Shown: piece after piece, positions 1-6,040 of the stretch
Layout of the letters: the number at the start of each line of letters is the position of its first letter
Numbering within the stretch: the stretch's first letter is position 1
Assembly (NCBI GenBank): GCA_964507095.1
Contig: CAZDOS010000067.1
Coordinates: 1-6,839 of the forward strand
DNA: 6,839 nucleotides
DNA from: RGIG3102 sp964507095
Lineage (GTDB): Bacteria; Bacillota; Clostridia; Oscillospirales; Ruminococcaceae
Direction: 5' to 3'
Notes under the pieces: generated by a model
Databases searched by the model: none
What the model was told of the DNA's origin: nothing
The model's input: the letters and a program-made list of their open reading frames with translations, nothing else
Translations under genes and position numbers: made by a program

Positions 1-842
1 TATTTCTCGAGAACGGCGATGAGCCCGTACTCAACGTCGAAGTACTGGATGCGAGAGCCGGCAACAATATTTACAAGCTCAGAAATACTTCCCGCACGCA
101 AGAAGTGAGAATGAACAACGGCGGAGTGATAGTTTCCCAGAAGTTCGCTATAAATAACGGATTGAAAGAGGGAGACTATATCACCATAGAATCTTCAAAG
201 GGCATCAAGGCGGAAGTGAAGGTAAATGACATCTGCGAGATGTATTTCCAGCACTATCTGTTTATTTCCGAAGATTATTATTCGCTCGTATTTGATGAAC
301 CCATCCATTACACGAATATTGCAGTCAAGAATTCAGGTGACGGGGAACATCTCATGTCGCTTGCGGACAGAAGAGATGACGTAAAGAGCGTTGTTGATTT
401 CTCCTCGATGGAGGAGCAGTTCAATACGATGATAGAAGCGCTCGATTACATCATCCTTGTAATAATACTGACTGCAGGCGCACTGGCATTCGTGGTTCTT
501 ATAAACCTGACGCAGGTCAATATAAGTGAGAGAACAAGAGAGATAGCAACGCTTAAGGTGCTCGGATTCAGGGATCTGGAGGTCGACCGCTATCTTTTCA
601 ACGAGATCTTCCTGATGGCAGTTATCGGAGGCCTCGTCGGACTGCCGCTTGGAGTGCTCGAACATCACTTCATAATGAACATCATCAATATGGAGATGAT
701 AATGTTCGGAAACAACATCAAGTTCGCCAGTTTTGCATATGCCTTCGGAATAACGATACTGTTCACACTTATCGTTTTGCTGCTCACCAAAAAGCCGCTC
801 AGAGATATAAAAATGATTGAATCGCTCAAATCGGTGGAATAA
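1..842 (+). CDS. FtsX-like ABC transporter permease, C-terminal part (5' end outside window)
   Basis: The reading frame is open from base 3 to a TAA at 840-842 and has no start in the window, so 279 C-terminal residues are seen. The GTG at 105 is internal. The visible protein starts with an extracytoplasmic segment (about residues 1-145), followed by three predicted membrane helices near residues 147-169, 200-221 and 244-261. Between the first two lies the cytoplasmic loop 'NISERTREIATLKVLGF'. That loop is characteristic of large clostridial FtsX/MacB-type permeases, where it contacts the partner ATPase. The short charged tail 'KKPLRDIKMIESLKSVE' is also usual for the family. Such permeases are mechanotransmission or lipid/peptide export subunits of the plasma membrane, often around 1000 residues long with two FtsX domains. 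The ATPase partner is not in view, and the substrate cannot be inferred. No terminator follows; the next small gene starts 44 bases downstream. Confidence 0.9.
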   Translation, partial: FLENGDEPVLNVEVLDARAGNNIYKLRNTSRTQEVRMNNGGVIVSQKFAINNGLKEGDYITIESSKGIKAEVKVNDICEMYFQHYLFISEDYYSLVFDEPIHYTNIAVKNSGDGEHLMSLADRRDDVKSVVDFSSMEEQFNTMIEALDYIILVIILTAGALAFVVLINLTQVNISERTREIATLKVLGFRDLEVDRYLFNEIFLMAVIGGLVGLPLGVLEHHFIMNIINMEMIMFGNNIKFASFAYAFGITILFTLIVLLLTKKPLRDIKMIESLKSVE

Positions 843-844
843 TC

Positions 845-853
845 TGTTATAAT
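845..853 (+). promoter_or_regulatory. Extended -10 promoter for the 40-residue ORF
   Basis: TGTTATAAT is a perfect TATAAT with the TGn extension, lying just after the permease stop codon. No good -35 box sits 16-18 bases upstream; TTGAAT at 817-822 is 25 bases away. Extended -10 elements often work without one. Transcription would start near 860, giving a leader of about 27 bases. Confidence 0.5.
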
Positions 854-886
854 GGTAAAAACCAATAGATGAAGGAGAAATATACA

Positions 887-1009
887 ATGGCATCTAAAAG
901 ATTGAGTTTTGTAGCAGGATTACTTCAGATAGTTGCAGGTGCAGCCCTCATAGCTGCAGGCGTTTGCGCACTTCTCGCCGCTATACAGAAGCGCCAGAGA
1001 TGGGAATAA
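887..1009 (+). CDS. Small single-span membrane protein, 40 residues, unrecognised
   Basis: An ATG at 887-889 follows AAGGAG at 872-877 with nine bases between, which is a strong ribosome binding site. The ORF runs to TAA at 1007-1009 and encodes a protein starting MASKRLSFVAGL and ending KRQRWE. It has a basic N-terminus, one hydrophobic helix (about residues 7-33, rich in Ala, Gly, Val and Leu) and a basic, aromatic C-terminal tail. That is the layout of a bacterial membrane microprotein. It could be co-transcribed with the permease (44-base gap) or use its own promoter at 845-853. I do not recognise the family. Regulation of the adjacent transporter is possible, but only position suggests it. 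A gene this short could occur by chance; the ribosome binding site, promoter and coherent membrane pattern argue against that. Confidence 0.65.
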   Translation: MASKRLSFVAGLLQIVAGAALIAAGVCALLAAIQKRQRWE

Positions 1010-1067
1010 GAACACAGGATCGTATATTGTCCTTTAATACCTTTTAAAAAATGTTTTGATTTTAGGG

Positions 1068-1096
1068 TTTACAAACAGCTCCAAATGTTGTAAGAT
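1068..1096 (+). promoter_or_regulatory. Sigma-A type promoter of tRNA-Phe
   Basis: TTTACA (1068-1073), a 17-base spacer, then TAAGAT (1091-1096). Start is expected near 1103, about a dozen bases before the mature tRNA 5' end. Bases 1010-1067 hold no gene; there is only a weak AGGAT/GTCCT stem that I do not call a terminator. Confidence 0.65.
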
Positions 1097-1114
1097 AACA
1101 TTCGTTGCTGAGAT

Positions 1115-1190
1115 GCCTCTGTAGCTCAGTTGGTAGAGCAGGGGACTGAAAATCCCCGTGTCGTTGGTTCGATTCCGACCGGAGGCACCA
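1115..1190 (+). tRNA. tRNA-Phe (GAA)
   Basis: The 76-base cloverleaf is complete. The acceptor stem GCCTCTG pairs with CGGAGGC with one G-U pair. The D arm is GCTC/GAGC. The anticodon stem GGGGA/TCCCC encloses loop CTGAAAA, so the anticodon is GAA. The T arm is GTTGG-TTCGATT-CCGAC. The discriminator is A and CCA is encoded. The tRNA decodes UUC and UUU. It has its own promoter upstream and terminator downstream, so it appears to be a monocistronic unit. Confidence 0.97.
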
Positions 1191-1195
1191 AGCAA

Positions 1196-1238
1196 AGATC
1201 CTCGGGTTCTCAAGAGGAATCCGAGGATCTCTTTTTCT
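1196..1238 (+). terminator. Intrinsic terminator after tRNA-Phe
   Basis: AGATCCTCGG at 1196-1205 pairs perfectly with CCGAGGATCT at 1221-1230, a 10-bp stem, and is followed by the T-rich run CTTTTTCTCTT. It starts six bases after the encoded CCA, so it defines the end of the tRNA-Phe transcript. Confidence 0.85.
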
Positions 1239-1242
1239 CTTA

Positions 1243-1358
1243 GACCGTGATATCAGTTACCATTTTGGAAACTTTGTAAAGGGTAAAAATGTTGCTCTGA
1301 GAGCTCAAAAAAACACTTTACAAAAACCCAAAAAGAGTATATCATTTATCTCACGGTC
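1243..1358. repeat. Imperfect 116-bp palindrome holding the tRNA-Gly promoter
   Basis: The outer arms GACCGTGA (1243-1250) and TCACGGTC (1351-1358) are perfect inverses. Further matching pairs lie inside: TTTTGG at 1263-1268 with CCAAAA at 1328-1333, and TTTGTAAAG at 1273-1281 with CTTTACAAA at 1316-1324. There is a small palindrome, GCTCTGAGAGC, near the centre (1294-1304). The pairs share nearly the same axis (about 1298-1301), so this is a decayed two-fold symmetric segment and not scattered short matches. It contains no ORF. Its right half is the tRNA-Gly promoter. No target-site duplication is visible at its ends. Confidence 0.5.
1317..1345 (+). promoter_or_regulatory. Sigma-A type promoter of tRNA-Gly
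   Basis: TTTACA (1317-1322), a 17-base spacer, then TATCAT (1340-1345). Start is expected around 1352, about 24 bases before the tRNA. The -35 box is identical to that of the tRNA-Phe promoter. Confidence 0.6.
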
Positions 1359-1375
1359 GCAAGACCAGGTCATAT

Positions 1376-1427
1376 GCGGGTTTAGCTCATCTGGTAGAGC
1401 GCCACCTTGCCAAGGTGGAGGTAGCGA
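1376..1427 (+). tRNA. tRNA-Gly (GCC), 3' part lost in assembly gap
   Basis: The visible 5' part has acceptor strand GCGGGTT, D arm GCTC/GAGC, and anticodon stem CCACC/GGTGG around loop TTGCCAA, giving anticodon GCC. The variable-loop sequence AGGTAGCGA then runs into ten Ns. The rest of the T arm, an AACCCGC acceptor partner and the 3' end are not found after the Ns. The missing piece needs more than ten bases, so the N run is a placeholder and does not give the true gap length. The gene is probably intact in the organism. Confidence 0.9.
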
Positions 1428-1437
1428 NNNNNNNNNN
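1428..1437. other. Assembly gap (10 Ns)
   Basis: Ten consecutive Ns replace the T arm and acceptor end of tRNA-Gly and everything up to the -10 box of the tRNA-Cys promoter. The real length is unknown. Additional tRNA genes could be hidden here, since tandem, similar tRNA genes commonly break short-read assemblies. Confidence 0.97.
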
Positions 1438-1440
1438 GTA

Positions 1441-1449
1441 TGTTATAAT
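1441..1449 (+). promoter_or_regulatory. Extended -10 element of the tRNA-Cys promoter
   Basis: TGTTATAAT is a consensus -10 box with the TGn extension, 25 bases before the tRNA-Cys 5' end. The -35 box would fall in the N gap and cannot be read. Confidence 0.55.
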
Positions 1450-1474
1450 CAAAATAGTGAGAAACGTTAGATGA

Positions 1475-1549
1475 GGCGCCATAGCCAAGTGGTAAGGCAA
1501 GAGTCTGCAAAACTCCTATGCACCGGTTCAAATCCGGTTGGCGCCTCCA
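1475..1549 (+). tRNA. tRNA-Cys (GCA)
   Basis: The 75-base gene has acceptor stem GGCGCCA/TGGCGCC, a short 3-bp D stem GCC/GGC as is usual for bacterial tRNA-Cys, anticodon loop CTGCAAA (anticodon GCA), and T arm ACCGG-TTCAAAT-CCGGT. The discriminator is U, the main identity base for cysteinyl-tRNA synthetase. CCA is encoded. The outermost anticodon-stem pair is an A-C mismatch (AGAGT/ACTCC), the only irregularity. It decodes UGC and UGU. Confidence 0.97.
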
Positions 1550-1552
1550 TAT

Positions 1553-1585
1553 AAAAGACAGAGACTGTGGTCTTTGTCTTTTTTC
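1553..1585 (+). terminator. Intrinsic terminator after tRNA-Cys
   Basis: AAAAGACAGAGAC (1553-1565) pairs with GTCTTTGTCTTTT (1570-1582) across a TGTG loop, with a single G-U pair. The 3' arm merges into a run of Ts. It starts four bases after the encoded CCA. Confidence 0.8.
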
Positions 1586-1602
1586 TTTATATATGCTATT
1601 AT
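1574..1602 (+). promoter_or_regulatory. Probable radA promoter
   Basis: TTGTCT (1574-1579), a 17-base spacer, then TATTAT (1597-1602) preceded by TGC, an extended -10. The -35 box lies inside the 3' arm of the tRNA-Cys terminator. Start is expected near 1609, leaving a leader of about 20 bases before radA. Confidence 0.55.
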
Positions 1603-1629
1603 TTCAGCAGAAATCATTTCGAGGTGGAT

Positions 1630-3000
1630 ATGGCAAAGGAGAAGCTTAAGACCGTATATGTGTGCACGAACTGCGGTGAGGTCTATCACAGATGGCAGGG
1701 TCAGTGCAGCTCATGCAAGGAGTGGAACACTCTCATTGAGGATGTCATAGTCGAATCGCCTGACAAGAAGTCAGTGAGCCGCACTCTATCTTCAAATATG
1801 GACTTCAAGGATCTGTCATCCGTTGACGCAAACGAAGAAAAGAACAGGATAAAGACAGGCATCGGAGAGCTGGACAGGGTCCTGGGAGGCGGAATAGTCA
1901 GGGGATCGGGAATGCTGATAGGAGGCGAGCCCGGTGCCGGCAAATCGACCATGCTGCTTCAGATATGCGGTAATCTTGCATCCGGATATGATGTTGTATA
2001 TATAAGCGGTGAAGAGAGCCTGTCCCAGATCAAGCTGAGAGCCAACAGGCTTGGGATCGACGGAAAAAACATAAAGATCGCCACGGATACAGATGCATTG
2101 CAGATAGCGGCATCAATTGAAGCCAACAGACCTGACGTGGTCGTCATCGATTCTATTCAGACCATGAACTGTTCGACCGTTCAGTCGAGCCCAGGAAGCG
2201 TCTCTCAGGTCAGGGAAAGCACTGCAGCCATCCTTTCTGCAGCTAAGAAAGCTGACACGGCAGTATTCATTGTAAGCCATGTCAACAAGGACGGCGCCAT
2301 AGCCGGTCCTAAGGTCCTGGAACACGTAGTTGACACCGTCCTGTACTTCGAAGGAGACAGGATGCTGCCATACAGGATACTCAGAGCGAGCAAAAACAGG
2401 TACGGCTCCACCAACGAGATCGGAATGTTTGACATGACGAACAAGGGAATAGTGGAAATACCCAATCCTTCCATGATGCTCCTTGAAGACAGGGGAAAGG
2501 ACGTTTCAGGAAGCTGTGTTACATGCATCGTTGAAGGCTCGAGACCGATCCTTACCGAGATACAGTCCCTCGCGACAAAGACAGGCTTTGCGGTCCCCAG
2601 AAGGACTGCCTCAGGCATCGATTATAACAGGGTAAACCTTCTTATAGCAGTTCTTGAAAAAAGGGCAGGAGTTGCCCTTGGAGGCGTTGACGTTTACCTC
2701 AATGTTGTCGGCGGACTTGAGATCGATGACACTTCCACGGACCTTGCAATCGCTCTGAGCATTTACTCGTCGGTCGCTGACAAGGCAATACCGGATGACA
2801 TGGTATGTTTCGGAGAGATAGGTCTTGGAGGAGAAGTAAGAAATGTCTCCAATGTCGACCTCAGGCTCAGGGAGATCAGAAGGCTGGGCTTCAGGAAAGT
2901 CATCATGCCTAACCGGCGGAAAAAGGGAATAGACCCTGACAGCTATAATCTGGAGATATACGGAGTAAGCAATATAAGACAGGCAATCTTGCTCATCTGA
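1630..3000 (+). CDS. radA: DNA repair protein RadA (Sms), branch-migration ATPase
   Basis: RadA is a cytoplasmic RecA-like ATPase that drives branch migration of recombination intermediates and helps repair double-strand breaks. From the chosen ATG at 1630 (MAKEKLK..., the usual RadA beginning) the protein has 456 residues, normal for the family. GAGGTG at 1621-1626 is the ribosome binding site, with rather short spacing. An in-frame GTG at 1624 is an alternative start; the upstream ATG at 1567 lies in the tRNA terminator and is unlikely. Domains in order: a four-cysteine zinc finger (C12, C15, C26, C29); a RecA-type core with Walker A GEPGAGKST (99-107) and Walker B DVVVID (169-174); the RadA signature KNRYG (255-259), where most relatives have Phe at position four; and a C-terminal Lon-protease-like domain (about 290-456). 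The catalytic and zinc residues listed are present. In Bacillus radA is followed by disA, but here it is followed by a membrane protein. Confidence 0.97.
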   Translation: MAKEKLKTVYVCTNCGEVYHRWQGQCSSCKEWNTLIEDVIVESPDKKSVSRTLSSNMDFKDLSSVDANEEKNRIKTGIGELDRVLGGGIVRGSGMLIGGEPGAGKSTMLLQICGNLASGYDVVYISGEESLSQIKLRANRLGIDGKNIKIATDTDALQIAASIEANRPDVVVIDSIQTMNCSTVQSSPGSVSQVRESTAAILSAAKKADTAVFIVSHVNKDGAIAGPKVLEHVVDTVLYFEGDRMLPYRILRASKNRYGSTNEIGMFDMTNKGIVEIPNPSMMLLEDRGKDVSGSCVTCIVEGSRPILTEIQSLATKTGFAVPRRTASGIDYNRVNLLIAVLEKRAGVALGGVDVYLNVVGGLEIDDTSTDLAIALSIYSSVADKAIPDDMVCFGEIGLGGEVRNVSNVDLRLREIRRLGFRKVIMPNRRKKGIDPDSYNLEIYGVSNIRQAILLI

Positions 3001-3069
3001 AGGGTCATGAACGCTGAATGAAAATGACGCGGCCTACTATTCAGCACATATATATGGGGGTAAATATCA

Positions 3070-3375
3070 ATGATATTCATTATCATACTGCTCCTCGCTG
3101 TGGGTGCAATCATCATAAGATACGGTTATATAGTCTGGATAAAAGAGGATCTGACTGTACTGCATGATTATCATTCGAACAAGCTGTCAGAAGAGAACAA
3201 AAAGGCATTCTGCACCATTATGGGCGTAGGTCTAATTCTTGTCGGGGCAGGTATAGCCATATACGGTATCCTATTGTCATTCAGTCCATCGATCAAGGTC
3301 CTGATACCTATGGCGGCCGGCTTTGTAATAGGCCTTGTGATGATGGTCTATGCCATTCTAAAATACAACAAATAA
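3070..3375 (+). CDS. Small three-helix membrane protein, DUF3784-like
   Basis: The ORF encodes 101 residues from ATG at 3070, with GGGGG at 3056-3060 as ribosome binding site (nine-base spacing). Three hydrophobic helices are visible, at about residues 2-24, 50-69 and 76-97. A charged loop with 'LSEENKKAFCTIMG' sits between the first two. This layout and the S-E-E-x-K-K ... C-x-x-M-G loop resemble the DUF3784 family of small Bacillota membrane proteins; I judge this from memory of the pattern. The function of that family is unknown. It lies 69 bases after radA with no terminator between, so read-through from radA is likely. It ends at the shared terminator at 3389-3423. Confidence 0.85.
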   Translation: MIFIIILLLAVGAIIIRYGYIVWIKEDLTVLHDYHSNKLSEENKKAFCTIMGVGLILVGAGIAIYGILLSFSPSIKVLIPMAAGFVIGLVMMVYAILKYNK

Positions 3376-3388
3376 ACTCAGATAAACT

Positions 3389-3423
3389 CAAAAGGGCGGA
3401 ACCTGTAAGGCTCCGCCCTTTTG
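3389..3423. terminator. Bidirectional intrinsic terminator between convergent genes
   Basis: CAAAAGGGCGGA (3389-3400) is the perfect inverse of TCCGCCCTTTTG (3412-3423), with an 11-base loop. The stem core is GC-rich and flanked by A4 on one side and T4 on the other, so it can terminate transcription on both strands. It ends the radA-side transcript from the left and the clpB transcript from the right; clpB stops 15 bases away. Confidence 0.88.
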
Positions 3424-3437
3424 ATGTCAATGGAGGA

Positions 3438-6023
3438 CTATATAACTGTCAGTTCACCGTTTTCCACATCAACGGTGAATACTGTGTTAGGAACAGGGTT
3501 TGTGGCAATGATTGCCTTTGCAAGCAATGTTTCCACATTGGCCTGAATGAATCTCTTGAGCGGTCTTGCACCATAGACTTCGTCATAGCCGTTATCTATG
3601 ATGTACTGTTTGGCATCATCCGTGATGCTAAGCCCAAGCTGCTTTTCTGCAAGTCTCTTGGCCAGCTTGTCTATCATGAGGTCAACTATGCCGGAGATCT
3701 CATTCTTGCTCAGAGGCTTATAGAACACTATTTCGTCAAGCCTGTTGAGGAATTCCGGTCTGAAGGAAGTCCTGAGAAGACCGTTGACTGCATCCTTGGC
3801 TTCCTGTGAGATCTCTCCGTTTTCGATACCTGAAAGGATGTACTGGGAACCGAGGTTGGATGTCAGGATTATTATCGTGTTCTTAAAGTCAACTGTACGT
3901 CCCTGGCTGTCTGTAACTCGACCGTCATCCAGGATTTGGAGAAGCACGTTGAAAACATCAGGATGCGCCTTTTCGACCTCATCGAACAGAACAACAGAGT
4001 ATGGCTTTCTTCTAACTGCCTCGGTAAGCTGACCGCCTTCCTCATAGCCTACATATCCAGGAGGCGCTCCGATCAGACGGCTGACGGAGAATTTCTCCAT
4101 GTACTCGCTCATGTCTATCCTTACGATGTTGTTTTCGTCATCGAAAAGGCTCTCTGCAAGTGCTTTTGCAAGCTCTGTCTTGCCGACGCCTGTAGGTCCG
4201 AGGAAAAGGAATGAACCGATAGGTCTGTTGACATCCCGGATACCGGCACGTGAACGCAGTATGGCCTCGCTGACCTTCCTTACGGCTTCATCCTGTCCGA
4301 TAACGCGCTTGTGAAGGATGCTTTCAAGTGAAAGAAGCTTTTCTCGTTCTCCTTCAACAAGCTTTGCAACAGGTATTCCGGTCCATTTGGAGATTATCTT
4401 CGCTATCTCATCTTCCGTGACAGAATCTCTGAGCAGGGAAGAATCGCCTTTGTTGATCTCCTCTTCAAGCTCAGCAAGCTGTTTGTTAAGCTCAGGGAGC
4501 TTTCCGTATTTCAGCTCAGCAGCCTTGTTTAGGTCATACTCTCTTTCAGCCTTGTCCATCTGCGCATTTACGCTGTCGATCTCTTCACGGACCTTCTGGA
4601 TCCTGCTGATGGCATTCTTTTCCGAATCCCATTTTGCCTTCATTTCTGAAAGCTCGTCACGCATCTCTACAAGTTCCTTCTGAAGCGCGTTCAGTCTTTC
4701 GATGGAAAGGTTGTCTGTTTCATGCTTGAGAGCAGCTTCCTCGATTTCCAGCTGCATGATCTTTCTCTGAAGGGAATCTATCTCAGCAGGGGATGAATCT
4801 ATCTCCGTCCTTATCATTGCACAGGCTTCATCAACGAGGTCAATGGCCTTGTCCGGAAGGAAACGGTCAGTAATGTATCTGTTGGAAAGGACTGCAGCCG
4901 AGATAAGCCGTGAGTCGTGTATCTTGACGCCGTGGAAGACCTCGTACTTTTCCTTGATGCCTCTGAGTATCGATACGGTATCCTCTACGCTTGGCTCATC
5001 TACCATGACAGGCTGGAACCTTCTTTCAAGGGCTGCATCCTTTTCTATGTACTTCCTGTACTCATCAAGAGTTGTAGCACCGATACAGTGAAGTTCTCCT
5101 CTTGCCAGCATTGGCTTCAGAAGGTTGCCTGCATCCATTGCTCCTTCGCTCTTGCCGGCACCGACTATGGTGTGGAGCTCATCTATGAACAGGATGATCT
5201 CGCCCTCGCTCTTCTTGACTTCATTGAGAACGCTCTTGAGCCTTTCCTCAAATTCACCTCTGTATTTTGCACCGGCCACAAGGGAACCCATGTCCAGACT
5301 GAATATCTTCTTGTCCTTGAGATTTGCCGGAACATCTCCGTTTACGATCCTTATTGCAAGTCCCTCGGCTATTGCAGTCTTACCGACGCCAGGCTCACCG
5401 ATAAGGACAGGATTGTTCTTTGTCTTTCTGGACAGGATCATAATGACATTTCTTATCTCGTCGTCACGTCCTATCACAGGGTCAAGCTTCTGTTTTCTTG
5501 CCATGTCGACAAGATCCTGTCCGTATTTTGACAGCGCATCATAGGTGCTTTCAGGATTGTCTGTCGTGACTCTTGTGTTTCCACGGACTTCCTGAAGAGC
5601 AACGAGGAATCGGTTCTTGTCGATATTGAATTTCCTGATGAGGTCCAGAAGCTCCTTGTCAGAAGCGTTTAAGATGCCGAGGAATATGTGTTCGACAGAG
5701 ACATATTCATCGCCCATCGTCCGAGCTTCGTTTTCCGCGCTGTTCATGACAGCTTCAGTAGAGTTTGAAACGTATATCTTTCCAACTTCTCCGCTCATGT
5801 GGACCTTTGGCAGGGAAGAGATCCTCTGTCTGACTGCATCAGCAAAGGAATCGGCAGGAACGCCCATCTTTCCCAGAAGCTGCTTTATGAGGCTCTGGTC
5901 CTGATCCAGAAGAGCATACAGGATATGCTCAGGCTGCATCATCTGATTGGAATATTCAGTTGCGATGCTCTGAGCTTTTTCAACCGCTTCGTATGATCTC
6001 TGTGTGAGTTTATTAAGGTTCAT
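3438..6023 (-). CDS. clpB: ATP-dependent chaperone ClpB (Hsp104-type disaggregase)
   Basis: ClpB is a cytoplasmic hexameric AAA+ machine that works with DnaK to pull polypeptides out of heat-induced aggregates. The 861-residue protein matches the normal full length (E. coli ClpB has 857). Domains in order: Clp-N repeats (about 1-145); AAA-1 with Walker A GEPGVGKT (209-216), pore loop GAKYRG (251-256), Walker B ending in D281-E282, and arginine fingers R334-R335; a coiled-coil middle domain (about 405-525), whose full length separates ClpB from ClpC and ClpA; AAA-2 with Walker A GPTGVGKT (609-616), pore loop GYVGY (656-660), Walker B ending in D681-E682, and sensor-2 GARP (818-821). The listed ATPase residues are intact. 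The start ATG (6021-6023) has AGAGGAGA seven bases upstream. It lies 17 bases after the stop of the ribbon-helix-helix gene, so the two should be co-transcribed. I see no CIRCE or CtsR-type operator in the window. Confidence 0.98.
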   Translation of the reverse strand: MNLNKLTQRSYEAVEKAQSIATEYSNQMMQPEHILYALLDQDQSLIKQLLGKMGVPADSFADAVRQRISSLPKVHMSGEVGKIYVSNSTEAVMNSAENEARTMGDEYVSVEHIFLGILNASDKELLDLIRKFNIDKNRFLVALQEVRGNTRVTTDNPESTYDALSKYGQDLVDMARKQKLDPVIGRDDEIRNVIMILSRKTKNNPVLIGEPGVGKTAIAEGLAIRIVNGDVPANLKDKKIFSLDMGSLVAGAKYRGEFEERLKSVLNEVKKSEGEIILFIDELHTIVGAGKSEGAMDAGNLLKPMLARGELHCIGATTLDEYRKYIEKDAALERRFQPVMVDEPSVEDTVSILRGIKEKYEVFHGVKIHDSRLISAAVLSNRYITDRFLPDKAIDLVDEACAMIRTEIDSSPAEIDSLQRKIMQLEIEEAALKHETDNLSIERLNALQKELVEMRDELSEMKAKWDSEKNAISRIQKVREEIDSVNAQMDKAEREYDLNKAAELKYGKLPELNKQLAELEEEINKGDSSLLRDSVTEDEIAKIISKWTGIPVAKLVEGEREKLLSLESILHKRVIGQDEAVRKVSEAILRSRAGIRDVNRPIGSFLFLGPTGVGKTELAKALAESLFDDENNIVRIDMSEYMEKFSVSRLIGAPPGYVGYEEGGQLTEAVRRKPYSVVLFDEVEKAHPDVFNVLLQILDDGRVTDSQGRTVDFKNTIIILTSNLGSQYILSGIENGEISQEAKDAVNGLLRTSFRPEFLNRLDEIVFYKPLSKNEISGIVDLMIDKLAKRLAEKQLGLSITDDAKQYIIDNGYDEVYGARPLKRFIQANVETLLAKAIIATNPVPNTVFTVDVENGELTVI

Positions 6024-6040
6024 TCAATCATCTCCTCTGA

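Noticed and set aside
333..893. - strand ORF (186 codons) opposite the permease
   Set aside because: Antisense to the FtsX-domain coding region, with improbable composition (many His, Tyr, Cys) and no promoter or ribosome binding site.
1018..1037. Weak AGGAT/GTCCT stem followed by T-containing sequence after the 40-residue ORF
   Set aside because: A 5-bp stem with a G-U pair and a broken T tract is too weak to call a terminator.
1567..1629. N-terminal extension of RadA by 21 residues
   Set aside because: The upstream ATG lies in the loop of the tRNA-Cys terminator and before the radA promoter, and the added residues do not resemble RadA N-termini.
3013..3045. GCTGAAT/ATTCAGC inverted repeat between radA and the membrane gene
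   Set aside because: Only 7 bp with a 19-base loop and no T run, so not a convincing terminator or riboswitch; chance is likely.
4917..5531. Long + strand ORF (204 codons) opposite clpB
   Set aside because: It lies wholly antisense to the conserved AAA-1 region of clpB, has no ribosome binding site I can see and a Cys/Tyr/His-rich composition typical of shadow frames. The other + strand ORFs across 3745-5996 are shadows too.
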